From the NCBI RefSeq assembly GCF_004115265.2, contig NC_046304.1, positions 17,352,292-17,416,291 of the forward strand: a stretch of 64,000 bases of DNA. The letters are read 5' to 3'. The notes beneath the pieces were generated by a model. That model made no database searches, was not told where the DNA came from, and worked only from the letters and a program-made list of their open reading frames with translations. Source of the DNA: Rhinolophus ferrumequinum. Taxonomy: Eukaryota; Chordata; Mammalia; Chiroptera; Rhinolophidae. The position numbers and the translations under genes are program-made. This document shows positions 1 to 9,779 of this stretch, piece by piece. The first letter of the stretch is position 1; each line of letters starts with the position of its first letter.

Positions 1-110
1 AACAAATCTGATGAAGCAATAGTATAACATATCCCCATTTTACAGACAAGGAAACTGAGGCTATACAGCTAATAAATACTCTGCTGTTCTGCGTTATAGG
101 CACCGCAGAG
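1..110 (+). repeat. MIR SINE fragment
   Basis: The stretch around 34-75 carries the diagnostic MIR core (CCCCATTTTACAGACAAGG, then AAACTGAGGC), followed by a decayed continuation. It is cut by the left window edge. MIR is an ancient tRNA-derived SINE shared by all mammals, so it does not help place the lineage. Confidence 0.7.
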
Positions 111-299
111 GTCAATGTAGGTGAAGGGCTAAGAAATATTCTAGCTTGGGACCAACAAGGAACAAACTATCAGGATGTGCTTTATAGAGGGAGGTTACTC
201 TGTGGGCTGAGAATAGGGGCAGGGGAGAGGGTCATATCCCTGCATGAGCTTGGAAGAAAGAACCGCTGGGGTGCTAAGTAAGTTTGCCAGAAAGAGGAT

Positions 300-520
300 A
301 GTAATAATAACAACAACAGAATATTACTGAGTACCTAGTATGTGCCAGCCACTGCACTAAGGGCTTTCTGTGCAGGGTGTCCTTTAACTCTCATAACTCC
401 ATGAGGACACAGTTACTAACCCATTTTACAGATGAGGAGATCGAGGCTCAGGGAGGGTAAGTCACTGCGTCAGGTCTCAAAGCTGGCAAATAGCAGGTAC
501 AAGGATTGGCTTGGGATTAA
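300..520 (+). repeat. MIR SINE, near full length
   Basis: The MIR order is readable: a 'TACCTAGTATGTGCCAG' segment, 'CACTGCACTAAGGGCTTTC', 'CATTTTACAGATGAGGAGA', 'GGCTCAGGGAGGGTAAGTCA' and a decayed 3' part. The divergence is that of an ancient copy. No function can be inferred. Confidence 0.8.
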
Positions 521-719
521 AAGAGAAGAAATAGGATGGTTGCTTACTTTCTGCTCTATGTTGTCAGCGTTCTTGGTGGTAAATCTAATTTGTTTCACAT
601 AAGCAGAAGAGGAAGTTATTGGGCAGATCCGAAGGATCTCACAAGATCAATGGAAAGTTAAGAAAGCCTGAGAATTAAGTTTGGGAGACTTATAGGAATT
701 ACAGGAACCTGCGTGGCTG

Positions 720-1480
720 GCCCCTCAGCCTAGCCAGCAGCCTCCTGTGGATGCTCCCATGGGACGCGGGAGGCCACTGGCCCTCCTACCGAGTGATTTC
801 TCCACTCTTCCCTGTTTCTTTGAGAGATCTTTCTGGAAGCCAACTCTCCCGGGAGGGTCGAATTCTTAGAACCCCATAGGGTCGGTTTCTCCGGCAAGCC
901 TGTTCCCGGGTTTTCTCTCCAAGGTGGGAGTTCTGTCCTCCCTCTGGGGAGCGACGCCGGAACTTCCAGAGGACGAGCAGGAATTTCTGAAATCCAGGCT
1001 CAGCCTAGCGGTAATAGGCACCTTCGTGGCCGCCAGCGGAACCGCCAGGCCCTAAATCACGGCCGCGGCCCCTCCTCCCTCTGCCTGCCTCCTCCGGCCG
1101 GGCCTAGAGAAGCTGTGCTCCCGGGCAGGGGCGGGTTCCAGCCGCCAGGCGCAGCGACCTGGCCGCCGCTGCAGGTGCCGCGGAAATACTTACTCTGCTG
1201 CCGGCTTTGAAGTCGGCCGGCGACCCCTCTCCCGCCCGGTACGCCTGCTCCCCCCGCCACCCCTCGGGGAGCCCCCTGTTCCGGATCACACCTAGGGATC
1301 CAAGGGAATCCCTGCGGATTCGTGGGAAGGGGGCCGAGTGCAACGGGGGCGCCTCTCTCTGGGAGCCCCCACCATTTGTCAAGAGAGTGTCGCCCCAGCA
1401 TTATTAACTGGGCCATTTCCTGCCATGTGCCGGGACAGGAGGGGGAGCCAGCCTGGAAATGCATGAAACACTGGCAGGAA
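720..1480. promoter_or_regulatory. Orphan CpG island about 5 kb upstream of BHLHA9
   Basis: This stretch is GC-rich and unusually dense in CpG, most strongly from about 860 to 1,400 (for example around 950-960, 1,030-1,070, 1,140-1,190 and 1,205-1,260). The flanks are CpG-poor. Open frames inside it are low-complexity Pro/Gly/Ala/Arg translations with no recognisable domain, so I do not call a protein. CpG islands normally mark promoters or developmental regulatory DNA. Candidates are an upstream promoter for a BHLHA9-side transcript, an alternative first exon of ABR (which in known mammalian maps lies on this side and points away), or a limb enhancer. The sequence alone does not decide between these. 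Confidence 0.6.
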
Positions 1481-1499
1481 AGGCCAAACCAGTTTTGGG

Positions 1500-1960
1500 A
1501 AGGGATGGGAACGTAGGCCCGCTGCCAGCCCTGGGTAATGCGTGCTGTTTGGGCATTTGCTTTACTTGTACTAACCCCTTCATGGCTTAATAGTGTTGAT
1601 TTGAGGGTTCGCGTTTAGGGGGTCAGCAGGGACAGCGGTGGTTCAAGTTCATTTCTTTCCTTCCTGATTTTCTATGACTGTTTTGTTTCTTTTGAGCCTC
1701 CACTGCAATGAATTTTCCCTCCAACCAACGCGTGGAAGGGGATTTTCGAATTAACGTGCAAGAACAAAATTGTGTGTAGTCAAAATTATCCTTGAATAAG
1801 ACTTAAATTGCAGTACACAGGCGTTATGTATCTAGCCCGGAACAATTCTTATGCAAGCTAACATTTAATAAGCCCGGAGCCCGACTCTGAAAGAACAAAT
1901 ATGTATTACATCTTTCTGAGCATCCAAACCACTTTGCTGTAAAGACAGAATTTTGAATTC
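1500..1960. other. Low-repeat AT-rich stretch, possible conserved noncoding element
   Basis: Immediately beside the CpG island lies about 450 bp that I cannot assign to any repeat family. It has homeodomain-like TTAAT/ATTAA cores (about 1,750 and 1,865), no simple-sequence decay and no open frame of note. That texture is typical of conserved developmental noncoding elements, but conservation cannot be seen from one genome. Confidence 0.3.
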
Positions 1961-3124
1961 AAAATACCTAGAGGTGGCGTCTGAGAAGTTTTAAGGTGCC
2001 AACCATATGTTGAGAACCACAGCTTTAAGAAAACCATCCAATTCCCCCCAGGTGCCTGGATGGGTGGGGAATTCTAAAACATATCTATTTGGCTGCAAGG
2101 TTTACTTCCTTTTATTTTTAATAATGAGCTTCTATAGACTTAAGTTAATACACAGGTTTGTGGCTATCAATATACGTGAACGCCTGTAGCCCTGGGCCTG
2201 GTATTTAATAGGTGCTCAATAAATATTTACTGGATTTGAATATAGAGCTTGCTTGAGCAGACCAGTGTGGAATTTCCAGAGATTCGTGAATAGCTTAGTA
2301 TCAGGGATTGAACGATTTATTCAACATTTGGCAAATATTTCCTTGTACCCACCATGTACCAGGCACTGTGCTAGGAACAGGAATACAGAAGTGACCTAGA
2401 TGCGGACCCAGCATGAACGTAAAAGTACAATATGAGCTATTAAATTCTAAGGTGGGATTAAGCACAGGGAGCCCTGTGGGAGAGGGCCAAGGGCTGGTTT
2501 CACAAAGGAGGAAAGGTTAGCGAGATTCGTGGAGGCTGGTGACTGAACTCAATCAGGCCACTGCAGGCCATCGAACTCAATCCAGAACTCAGCCAGGCAA
2601 TGAGATCTGAAGCCAACCCAACACTGCATGCAGGGAGCTGAGTCCCAGAGTCCCCTCAGGCTGCTCCTGGCTCCCTGGGCCCTAGCTCACCTGCAGTAGG
2701 AACAGCCGGTGGGGACTTGCTGGTTGCTTTGGCTCTCGGGTGCTGTGCCTGGGGTCCCAGCAATCATCAGTTCAGAGACTGAATTATCCAAGAAAGCACA
2801 GGCAGCAAAATTCAGCCCAGGAGGCAGGCAGTGGAGCCGCTCCAGACTTCTGGCTTCCAATCCGTATTCTCTATTCCTTCCTGCTTGTCTCTCTTCATTT
2901 AGAGGGCCCTCCCCCTGCTTCCCCGCCTTCCCCTCCCTCCATGTTTTCTCTATATTGGTCAAGCGCTTTTTATTTTTCACACCTGGTTGAAATTATCTGA
3001 ATATCTCACTGGCTTTTGTTTCAAAGAGCAAATGCCAGGCCTCTAATACCTGCAGGTGGTCAGTGGGGGCTGTGGGGACTGGGGTTGGGGTGCAGGTGTT
3101 CTCTGAACTGAGAATGCAGGTGCA

Positions 3125-3410
3125 GCCCAGAGTGGTTAAGAGCTTGGTCTTCAAATAGGAGCCACACCACCTGATTTGAAATTCTGGCTCAGCCACAGCT
3201 CAGCCCTCTAACTTGGGGCAAGTTTCTTAACTCTCTCAGAGTCTCAGTTTCCAGTCTATACAGTGGGCATTAATAATAGGACCTACTGTATAGGATTGTT
3301 GTGAAGCTAAGATAATGTATGTTTATAAAGCACTTAGTACCGTGCCTATAAGCACTCAGTAGGGGTCAGTACCAATATTATCAAGATGATTATTGTTATT
3401 GTTGCTAATT
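3125..3410 (-). repeat. MIR SINE
   Basis: In reverse orientation this shows the MIR landmarks: TGGTTAAGAGCTTGG (3' part reversed), 'AACTTGGGGCAAGTTTCTTAA', 'CTCAGTTTCC', 'AGGATTGTTGTGAAGCTAA' and 'AAAGCACTTAGTACCGTGCC'. It ends in an AT-rich tail near 3,400. Confidence 0.75.
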
Positions 3411-4729
3411 ATAACTAAGTAGCATCCTGTCCATGGTGGACTGTGAGTTCTCACCGGAAGAAGGAAAACTACTGGAAGCAGTTTAAGCTTGTTTATCACC
3501 TGACTGGCACCCTCCCTGCAGCTCCTGCGTTGCCCCCGGCAGATTCTCCCCTTTGTGAGGCTGCCCTGGGGACAGGTGGGAAGGGAAGGCTTCCTTGGAT
3601 AGATTATCTCCATCCTTCCATGGAGATGGGGGTGCTCTGGCCTTGCCCATTGATTTCCTTCTGATCGTGGGTCGTATGGGCTCCCCAGGAACACCGCCGG
3701 GGGGACGAAGCCCACTAATGGTCACGCTTAGGCTGAGGTTTTCCTCCAGATAACAAGATGCAGTCTTTCTTGAGGCCCACTCTTTATCAGGTTCCAGGTC
3801 ATTGAGTCCTCTGGGGTTGATATCACGCCCATTTTGCAGATAGAAAAGTGAGGGTTGGAGCTTTCCCCAAGGTCTTCATGAAAGTGACAAATACCAGGCG
3901 AGTTTAGAGTTAATCTTGTGATCATGACCATTACACTGCTCTGTGCTACACTTCGGGCCAGCTTAATGGGGTGGGACCTGTGGAGCCGCACAAGCCCTAT
4001 GCTTAGGAGGGCCCCAATCTCGGTTTAGTGCTCTGCTGTCACCGTCTTCAAATTCTTAATAATTTTGAACAAGGGGCCCCGCATTGTCATTTTGCACTGA
4101 GCCCTGAAAATCATGTCGCTGGTCCTGCCTATCCTCTTTTGTAGATATCTTCCTTGTAAACAAAATCAAAAGGGTGCAGGGAGGGGGATGTGACTGGCAC
4201 AAGGTCACACAGCAAGTTGATGGCAGAACTAGAGCAGGTCCAGTAGAATTCTCTGGAAGCACTCATGTATCCAACTATGCCCTAAATGAGGGAAGTTCTG
4301 GAAGAGGCTACTGGCTGGGGGTGGGAGGGTAAGAGAGGGCTCCCCCCCCACCAAACCACCTCTCTACCTGGCTCTTTTGAGACTTAAAATGTTCACTTGC
4401 TGCCTCCTGGCCTGCCCACCTTTGAGTCCCGGGGTCAGGCTTTTCTGAGGGGCTGGGCAAGGCTGGTGAGCAGAGCAGTGAGTCAACTCTCTCTAGAGTC
4501 AAGGGGCATCAAGGAGCTAAGGGGCATGGATGAGGGTGGGAGCAGAGGTGGCCATGGAGTGGGACTCTCAGGAACGAGTCTGGGCTTTGACCTGAGTCCC
4601 TGCCTCTCACTCTGAGACCCATTGAGACTGACATCTTTGGAGGGGTGGACATGAATGCTCAGATATCTGGGGCCTACGCTCTGTGTAGAATCCTGCTTGA
4701 GGCGTGTGTTTCTGTGTGATTGCATGTAG

Positions 4730-4732
<3 letters not shown>

Positions 4733-4767
<35 letters not shown>
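4733..4767. repeat. (TG)n microsatellite
   Basis: An uninterrupted TG dinucleotide run of about 17 units. It is the first of five long TG/CA runs in the 10 kb around BHLHA9 and the TRARG1 5' end. Confidence 0.95.
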
Positions 4768-4768
<1 letters not shown>

Positions 4769-4836
4769 GTGGGGATGGTGGGAAACATTTTGAGCAAAGA
4801 GGAGAAAAACATCCAGTTCCAGCTGCTTTCATTCAC

Positions 4837-5234
4837 ATTTTTTTTCTTTTTCCCCCTTCTTCCGCCTTCCCCCCCTCCGATTCAGGCCGTTGTTTCTCAG
4901 TCTAGTTGTGTAGGACACAGCTCCCTGGCCCACGCTGGGATTAGGAGCGCCGGTCGCTCACACAGCAGCTCACGGCAGCTCTCACCCGCTACCGGCCACT
5001 CACGATGGCTGCCAGCCACTCATGCTGGACTGCGGCACATGGCAGCATTCAGCAGCCCACGGTGGCTCACGCCAACCTCTGGCTGGCTGCTCACGGCTGC
5101 CCAGCTCCAGGGAGAGCCATTGTTCACAATCTTAGCTGTAGAGGGTGCAGCTCACCGGCCCATGTGGGAGTCCAGCGGGCAACCTCGGCGTTAGGAGCAC
5201 GGCGCTCCCACCACCTGAGCCACCGGGCCGGCAC
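4837..5234 (-). mobile_element. Lineage-specific tRNA-headed SINE, unusual internal variant
   Basis: On the minus strand the element starts with the GCCGGCCCGGTGGCTCAGG head (plus strand end at about 5,232), which has a Pol III box-A-like sequence, and the 'CCCACATGGGCC' segment. It ends in a purine-rich tail (pyrimidine-rich on + from 4,838 to 4,880). An 8-bp direct repeat TCATTCAC flanks it (4,829-4,836 and 5,235-5,242), which supports a retrotransposed insertion. Between two standard SINE blocks lies about 170 bp (4,945-5,115) rich in degenerate GCTCAC/CACTCA words, which I do not see in the other copies here. Pol III-derived and mobilised by L1; no product. Confidence 0.75.
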
Positions 5235-6377
5235 TCATTCACTTTTTAATTTCACAGATATTTCAGATTTGGGGAATACAGCCTCAGAAATACAAACAGC
5301 CTTGGGTGCTTACAGTCTGGTGGGTGAGAATGAAACAAATAATCAGACAAATAAATACATTGATTTGTTTCCTAGTGCCTGTCTCTTTCTCTTCATGGAG
5401 TAATTCAGTTTGAAATAACTGTGTTAATGGTATCCTCTTTGGTAAGATGGATGGGAACCCCATGGCCATCCCAGCCTACACCACAGCTGGCCTTGGCATT
5501 TTAGAGGCATTTGGATCATGGCTGGGAATGAGATTGACCTTGATGCTCCAAATAAGTCACCTGGGGATGCATGAAATTCCCCTGGGGGTCTTTCTCTAGG
5601 ATTGAGCATTACTATTTTACTGAGACCTTGTTTAAAATTGAAATCCTTGGGGGTGGGGGTGCCAGGTGGTTTACTGAGTTCATAACATGGCAGTGCTGTC
5701 TCATGAGATAGGGCTGCCCAAGGGCCCTGACCCCCCCCAAAGATTCCCCTGATGGGTACCACAAGGGGGTCCAGAAGACCACAAGACAATCTTCTCAGTC
5801 ACCTTCTGCTGCTGACTCAGCAAGGGGCTGACTTTGCCTTCAGAAAGGGGAGCCAGAGGGAGAGAGGGGAGAGTAAGGCCTAATCCAAACCCAAACCCAG
5901 AATTCCACTGCTTCACTCTGGTAGCTGCAAAAGCCAGAAACTCCAGGCTCATCTTAACCTGCAGGGAACTGCAGTAACAGATCTACCCCTCCCTGATGGA
6001 ACAGTCATGTTTTCCTCAATGACAGCTCTGTGGTTGCCTATAGTATGTGACAGAAACTTTCAAGGTTCTTGAAATACATTCAACTACCACTGCGATCTTT
6101 CTGTGCTCGCATGCCCAGAAGCCAAATTTGTAACTCTATTTGGGGTGGAGAGGAAGACTGTGGAACCCAGCCACCCCAGAGAGGCCCTGGAGTGAGGCCG
6201 GGGCTGGAGCACTGTCCTGGGCGTGGCCTGGATGCCTGTCTTGTCCCCTCACACAAGAATCTGCATGCTTCCTCCCTTCCTAGTTTCCTTCCTCTTGGTC
6301 CCCGCCCTCGACAACCTACCTGGAGGCAGGTAATAAAGCTGGAGGAGGGAGATGGATGGATAGGGAGGGCAGAGAGC

Positions 6378-6394
6378 CACGTGGTGCCATAAAG
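6378..6394 (+). promoter_or_regulatory. Candidate BHLHA9 core promoter (E-box plus TATA-like)
   Basis: A palindromic E-box CACGTG (6,378-6,383) is followed five bases later by a TATA-like CATAAAG (6,388-6,394), about 110 bp upstream of the BHLHA9 start codon. The arrangement would place a transcription start near 6,415-6,425. This is a motif reading only. An E-box in front of a bHLH gene could permit autoregulation or cross-regulation, but E-boxes are common. Confidence 0.35.
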
Positions 6395-6502
6395 CCCAGC
6401 TAGAGAGGGCCTGTCCTGGGAGTGTCCAGCCCGCAGGAGCCAACGCTGGGGAGGTGGACTCTCAGCTTTGCGAGCCTGAGCAGCCAGGCCCTGGAGAAGG
6501 CC

Positions 6503-7186
6503 ATGCACCGGGACGTGCCAGGACCAGGCCTCAGGGGCCTGAAGGGGGCTGAGGGCTCTGCGAAGGACTGGGGGGACTCTTGCCTGGAGGCCGGGAGGGA
6601 TTTTGGGGTGCTGAGGAAGAACGGCGCCCCCCGTGGCCTGGGAGAGGCAGAGGAGGTACCAAGCAGCAGAAAGCGCACGCGGCCGGTGCGGTCCAAGGCG
6701 CGGCGCGTGGCGGCCAACGTGCGGGAGCGCAAGCGCATCCTGGACTACAATGAGGCTTTCAACGCGTTGCGCCGGGCGTTGCGGCACGACCTGGGCGGCA
6801 AGAGGCTCTCCAAGATCGCCACGCTGCGCAGGGCCATCCACCGCATAACGGCGCTCTCCTTGGTCCTGCGTGCCAGCCCCGCGCCCCGCTGGCCCTGCGG
6901 GCACCTAGAGTGCCACGGCCAGGCCGCGCGCGCTGGGGGAGCGGGGGACTCCGGGGACGCCGGCTCCAGTCCCCCGCGGCTCGCGCCGCAGCCCGCCAGG
7001 CTCTCTGCGCCGCGCTGCGCCGCGTGCTCCTCGCACACGCCCCTGGGACGGCCCAGGTTGGCGGCCGAGGCGCAGGGTTTGGCCCAGGCCACCGCGGGAA
7101 GCTGGCGCCGATGTCCAGGGGCTCCCTTTGCCTGGCCGCTGGGCCACCCGCGGGCGGGCTCCGTGCTGGGCTACCAGCACCCTTGA
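6503..7186 (+). CDS. BHLHA9: Class A basic helix-loop-helix protein 9
   Basis: A single-exon gene of 227 codons. The bHLH domain spans about residues 65-122. Its basic region ([15 protein letters not shown]) holds the N-x-x-E-R-x-R core with Glu75, the residue that reads the E-box. Helix 1 is [15 protein letters not shown], the loop HDLGGKRLS, and helix 2 [20 protein letters not shown]. The tail is Pro/Ala/Arg-rich and poorly structured. The family acts in the nucleus as a dimer with E-proteins; BHLHA9 works in the apical ectodermal ridge, and copy gain or missense change in humans causes split-hand/foot-type limb defects or syndactyly. I chose the ATG at 6,503 because the following residues ([10 protein letters not shown]...KGAEGSAKD) resemble the human N-terminus as I recall it. 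The frame is open further upstream, back to a GTG at 6,422, but without an ATG. Length is close to the roughly 235 residues remembered for human. The gene body is CpG-rich. No intron or lesion is seen. Confidence 0.95.
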   Translation: MHRDVPGPGLRGLKGAEGSAKDWGDSCLEAGRDFGVLRKNGAPRGLGEAEEVPSSRKRTRPVRSKARRVAANVRERKRILDYNEAFNALRRALRHDLGGKRLSKIATLRRAIHRITALSLVLRASPAPRWPCGHLECHGQAARAGGAGDSGDAGSSPPRLAPQPARLSAPRCAACSSHTPLGRPRLAAEAQGLAQATAGSWRRCPGAPFAWPLGHPRAGSVLGYQHP

Positions 7187-7675
7187 CCTGGCCATGAGCA
7201 GGTGGAGGGAGGCTGGCCTGGGGAGAGCCAATGGGAGGATGACTACAAAAGGGAAGACCTCAGAGAACGTCCCAGATGGAGCAAAGCTGAACAGGCTGCA
7301 GCCTGAGGGGAAAAGCGGTGTTGGACTTGCCCGTGGAAAGGAACTCCGGAGCCTCGGGTGCGCACCCCACTCTCCACAATCCCAACCTCAGGTGGCAGCT
7401 CGGAGAAAGGAGCAGGAAGTATCCTGCGGGCTCTTTCTTACATTCGGACTTGATGAACTCTTCTTGGAAAGTGACGTTGGCATCCCTGTGCCTCTGAGTC
7501 CTATTTTTCTCTTGTTGCTTTTCAGGAAAATGGGAGCTTTTGGACAGGGAGACTTGTATGTAGGAGTGTGGGTGGCACCTGGTGTGTGGTCTGATGGCAC
7601 AGTGTGGGGTCCCCTGCCCCTGCCTGTGCTGATGCCCCAAGTCTGTGACCTGGGCGAGGCAATCAGAAGCAGCCA

Positions 7676-7681
7676 AATAAA
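7676..7681 (+). terminator. Candidate BHLHA9 poly(A) signal
   Basis: The first canonical AATAAA downstream of the BHLHA9 stop on the plus strand. It would give a 3' UTR of about 510 nt. The downstream sequence (CTCATCTCTGTCTGCT) is pyrimidine-rich rather than strongly GU-rich, so the call is moderate. Confidence 0.4.
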
Positions 7682-8039
7682 AAGGAAGCTCTCATCTCTG
7701 TCTGCTACCAGGACTCCACTGGGCTCCGTGACCCAGGCAGCAGGAAGGCTGAGGTGCTGGAGGCCTGGAGGCTCCCCCTGGAATGTTGGGCCCCAGACTG
7801 GAGCCCACGGGTAGATCCACGGGGGCACTGGGTTATGGCAAAGTTCCTGGTGTGGCTGAGCACTGTGGAGGGCACTGTGGGAGGGGACATTATTCGGAGA
7901 GGGGAAGTGGGACCTGGAGGCTACGGATATGGTTAGCCCCATCTCTGAAGTGAGTCACGGTGAGAGTGGCAGTGCAAATAGAGTCTGGGCCAGTCTCTAT
8001 TTGGGAGACTGAAGGGAAGGAAGCTGAAGGTAGGGCCAA

Positions 8040-8041
<2 letters not shown>

Positions 8042-8077
<36 letters not shown>
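8042..8077. repeat. (TG)n microsatellite
   Basis: An uninterrupted TG run of about 18 units in otherwise unremarkable sequence about 0.9 kb beyond BHLHA9. Confidence 0.95.
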
Positions 8078-8779
8078 AGCGAGTCCTGCCTGAATCCCAC
8101 GTGATGAGATAAAGCTTCCAGGGAAGAGGGAGCCAGTGCAGGCAGGGCCTTTGTGATGAGGGACAGATTTGGAATTCAGGAAAGATTATGGGGAGGCGGT
8201 TAAGGGAAGTGAGGCCTCAGGCCTAGGTCCCTGAGGAAATAGGAGGTACAGCCAGCTCCCCAGAGATACCTGGAGAGCTGCTCTCATCTAAGACGAGCAC
8301 TCCTGCAGGAGCATCTGGCCTCGCTCAGGCTGGCTGGGCCGGTGGGACTGGTGCTGCTTGCTGGGTAAGGACCCAGACATGCCAGGGGCGGGCTGATGGC
8401 TTTCTGGTCTCCTTGGAGAGCTGGGCTCTTGCCAGCTGTGGGGAAGAGATCCACAGCTCAGAATGGGGGACCCCACAGGAGCTGGAGACATGCCCTTAGC
8501 CCCATGGAGGAATGAGGGTTCCCCAGAGCAATCAAGGTGAGGCTCACTGCCATAATCCGAGATATCTTTGCTTTCTGCAAGCCCCAAGACTGGCTGGTAC
8601 ACTTGGCATCCTGTCCCCAGCTCACAGACTCCCAGTTTCACAGGGCAGGTGGCTATGACACAGATCTCAGGACAGCTTTGACTCTGGGTCATAAGGGTCA
8701 TGGAGTCCAGCGAGGGGCAAACTGTGGGACTCTGGCCCCAGGCCCGCCCACTGAGCCTTCCCTCTCACGGAGAGGCAGT

Positions 8780-8960
8780 GCGATAGTCTGAGGTGCATAG
8801 AAAAGAGCCAGACAGGCCTGGGATCCAGTCTCCACTCGGCTGCTTCCTCCATGTGTGACCCATGGCATCACTTCACTTCACTAAGCCTCTAGTGCGTCAC
8901 CTGTGACCCAGGTGATTCCACCTCAGCGTAGCTGGGAGGATGAATGTTCCTCCATAATCT
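8780..8960 (-). repeat. MIR SINE fragment
   Basis: Reverse-orientation MIR landmarks are seen: GGCCTGGGATCCAGTCTCCA, CGGCTGCTTCC, CACTTCACTAAGCCTC and GTAGCTGGGAGGATGAA. Confidence 0.65.
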
Positions 8961-9249
8961 ACAGTTGCTGGCAATGAGGAGCTGCGCCGCAAATTGTTAC
9001 TCTTTATATATTATTAGAATCTTATGACAATGCTTCCATCTTGCTTCAGCCTCAGGTTTTTATTCTCTGGAAACATGATAATATGACAAGCAAGTCCTGC
9101 TTTCCTATATTCCAGGATAGAAAGAGCGGAGGGTTTTTCTTGCCCAGCTGCCCTTTCAGCCCTGGCTTGGTGAGGACACTCTCTGCAGGTGGAAGAGTGA
9201 CTGCGTAGAAGTGTGAGGTCAGCAGGAAGAATGTGAAAGTATTTCTCTG

Positions 9250-9435
9250 TCTCCTCACTGACCAGCAAAGTGACCTTGGCAAATCGCCTCATGACCTTGA
9301 GCCTTGTTGTTCCCATCCGTTACAGGATACGACTTACATCAGAGGCTGTTGTGCAGACTACATGGGATAATGCACTGAAAACACTTGGTACAGTACCTGG
9401 TCCAGGCAAGTACTCACTGAGTGGAAGCTGTTAAA
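9250..9435 (-). repeat. MIR SINE, 3' side cut by a young SINE
   Basis: Reverse MIR signature (GTGACCTTGGCAAATCGCCT, ATGGGATAATGCACTGAAAA, CTTGGTACAGTACCTGG). It stops at the target-site duplication of the SINE at 9,446. A further MIR-like piece (AAGGTTGTTATAAGGAAAG) follows at 9,617-9,705. Confidence 0.6.
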
Positions 9436-9445
9436 ACATATTCTA

Positions 9446-9605
9446 GGGGCGCCCGGTTCGCTCGGTTGGTTAGAGTGCTCTTAACAACAAGGTTGCTGGT
9501 GCGATCCCCACATGGGCCACTGTGAGCTGCGCCCTCCACAACTAGATTGACACAACTACTTGACTTGGAGCTGATGGGTCCTGGAAACACAGATACACAC
9601 ACAAG
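9446..9605 (+). mobile_element. Lineage-specific tRNA-derived SINE
   Basis: The element has a tRNA-like head with box A (CTCGGTTGGTTAGAGTG) and box B (GGTGCGATCCCC), then ACATGGGCCACTGTGAGCTG, 'CCTCCACAACTAGATTGACA' and 'CTTGACTTGGAGCTGATGGG', and an A-rich tail. It is flanked by a perfect 11-bp target-site duplication, AACATATTCTA (9,435-9,445 and 9,606-9,616). It inserted beside an older MIR. The intact duplication marks a fairly recent, L1-mobilised insertion. The family resembles the VES-type bat SINEs. Confidence 0.85.
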
Positions 9606-9711
9606 AACATATTCTATTCACAAGGTTGTTATAAGGAAAGAATGCATGGGAAGGTGTTTTATAAACTAAAGTCTACAACACATTTGCTATTATTATTATT
9701 TTATCAGGGCT

Positions 9712-9779
9712 ATGTGTTTGAGTGCACACACCTGTATGTTTGCCTATGTGTTTGAGTGCACACACCTGTATGTTTGCCT
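9712..9779. repeat. Perfect 34-bp tandem duplication
   Basis: Two identical 34-bp units lie head to tail (9,712-9,745 and 9,746-9,779), each containing GTGCACACACCTGTATG. They lie in a wider TG/CA-rich stretch (to about 9,900). Identity of the units suggests a recent event. Confidence 0.95.

Larger units (their letters stand above)
1961..6370. other. Intergenic DNA between the CpG island and BHLHA9
   Basis: No gene is supported here. Contents are: an L2-type 3' end near 2,195-2,240 (TAGGTGCTCAATAAATATTT); an ancient repeat piece near 2,310-2,430; MIR pieces at 3,125-3,410 (-) and 4,150-4,250 (+); a TG microsatellite at 4,733-4,767; a lineage SINE at 4,837-5,234; and unassigned sequence elsewhere. 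Reading frames of up to about 150 codons in this area run through the TG repeat or the SINE and are not coding. Confidence 0.6.

Noticed and set aside
1057-1516. Open frames of up to 135 codons across the CpG island
   Set aside because: They occur on both strands in several frames, are Pro/Gly/Arg-rich, lack domains, and reflect GC-rich composition with few stop codons.
4736-5403. Frames of 152 and 132 codons downstream of the TG repeat
   Set aside because: They consist of the Cys-Val translation of the TG repeat and the body of a SINE.
6080-6904. A 274-codon minus-strand frame overlapping BHLHA9
   Set aside because: It is a shadow of the GC-rich BHLHA9 reading frame and promoter, with no recognisable domain.
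7128-7814. A 228-codon plus-strand frame overlapping the end of BHLHA9
   Set aside because: It overlaps the true C-terminus in another frame and continues through the 3' UTR without any domain.
9446-9540. tRNA genes, suggested by box A/box B motifs
   Set aside because: The motifs lie in SINE heads (also at 12,791, 28,025, 41,754 and 48,213) with A-rich tails and target duplications; no intact cloverleaf with a matching acceptor stem is seen.
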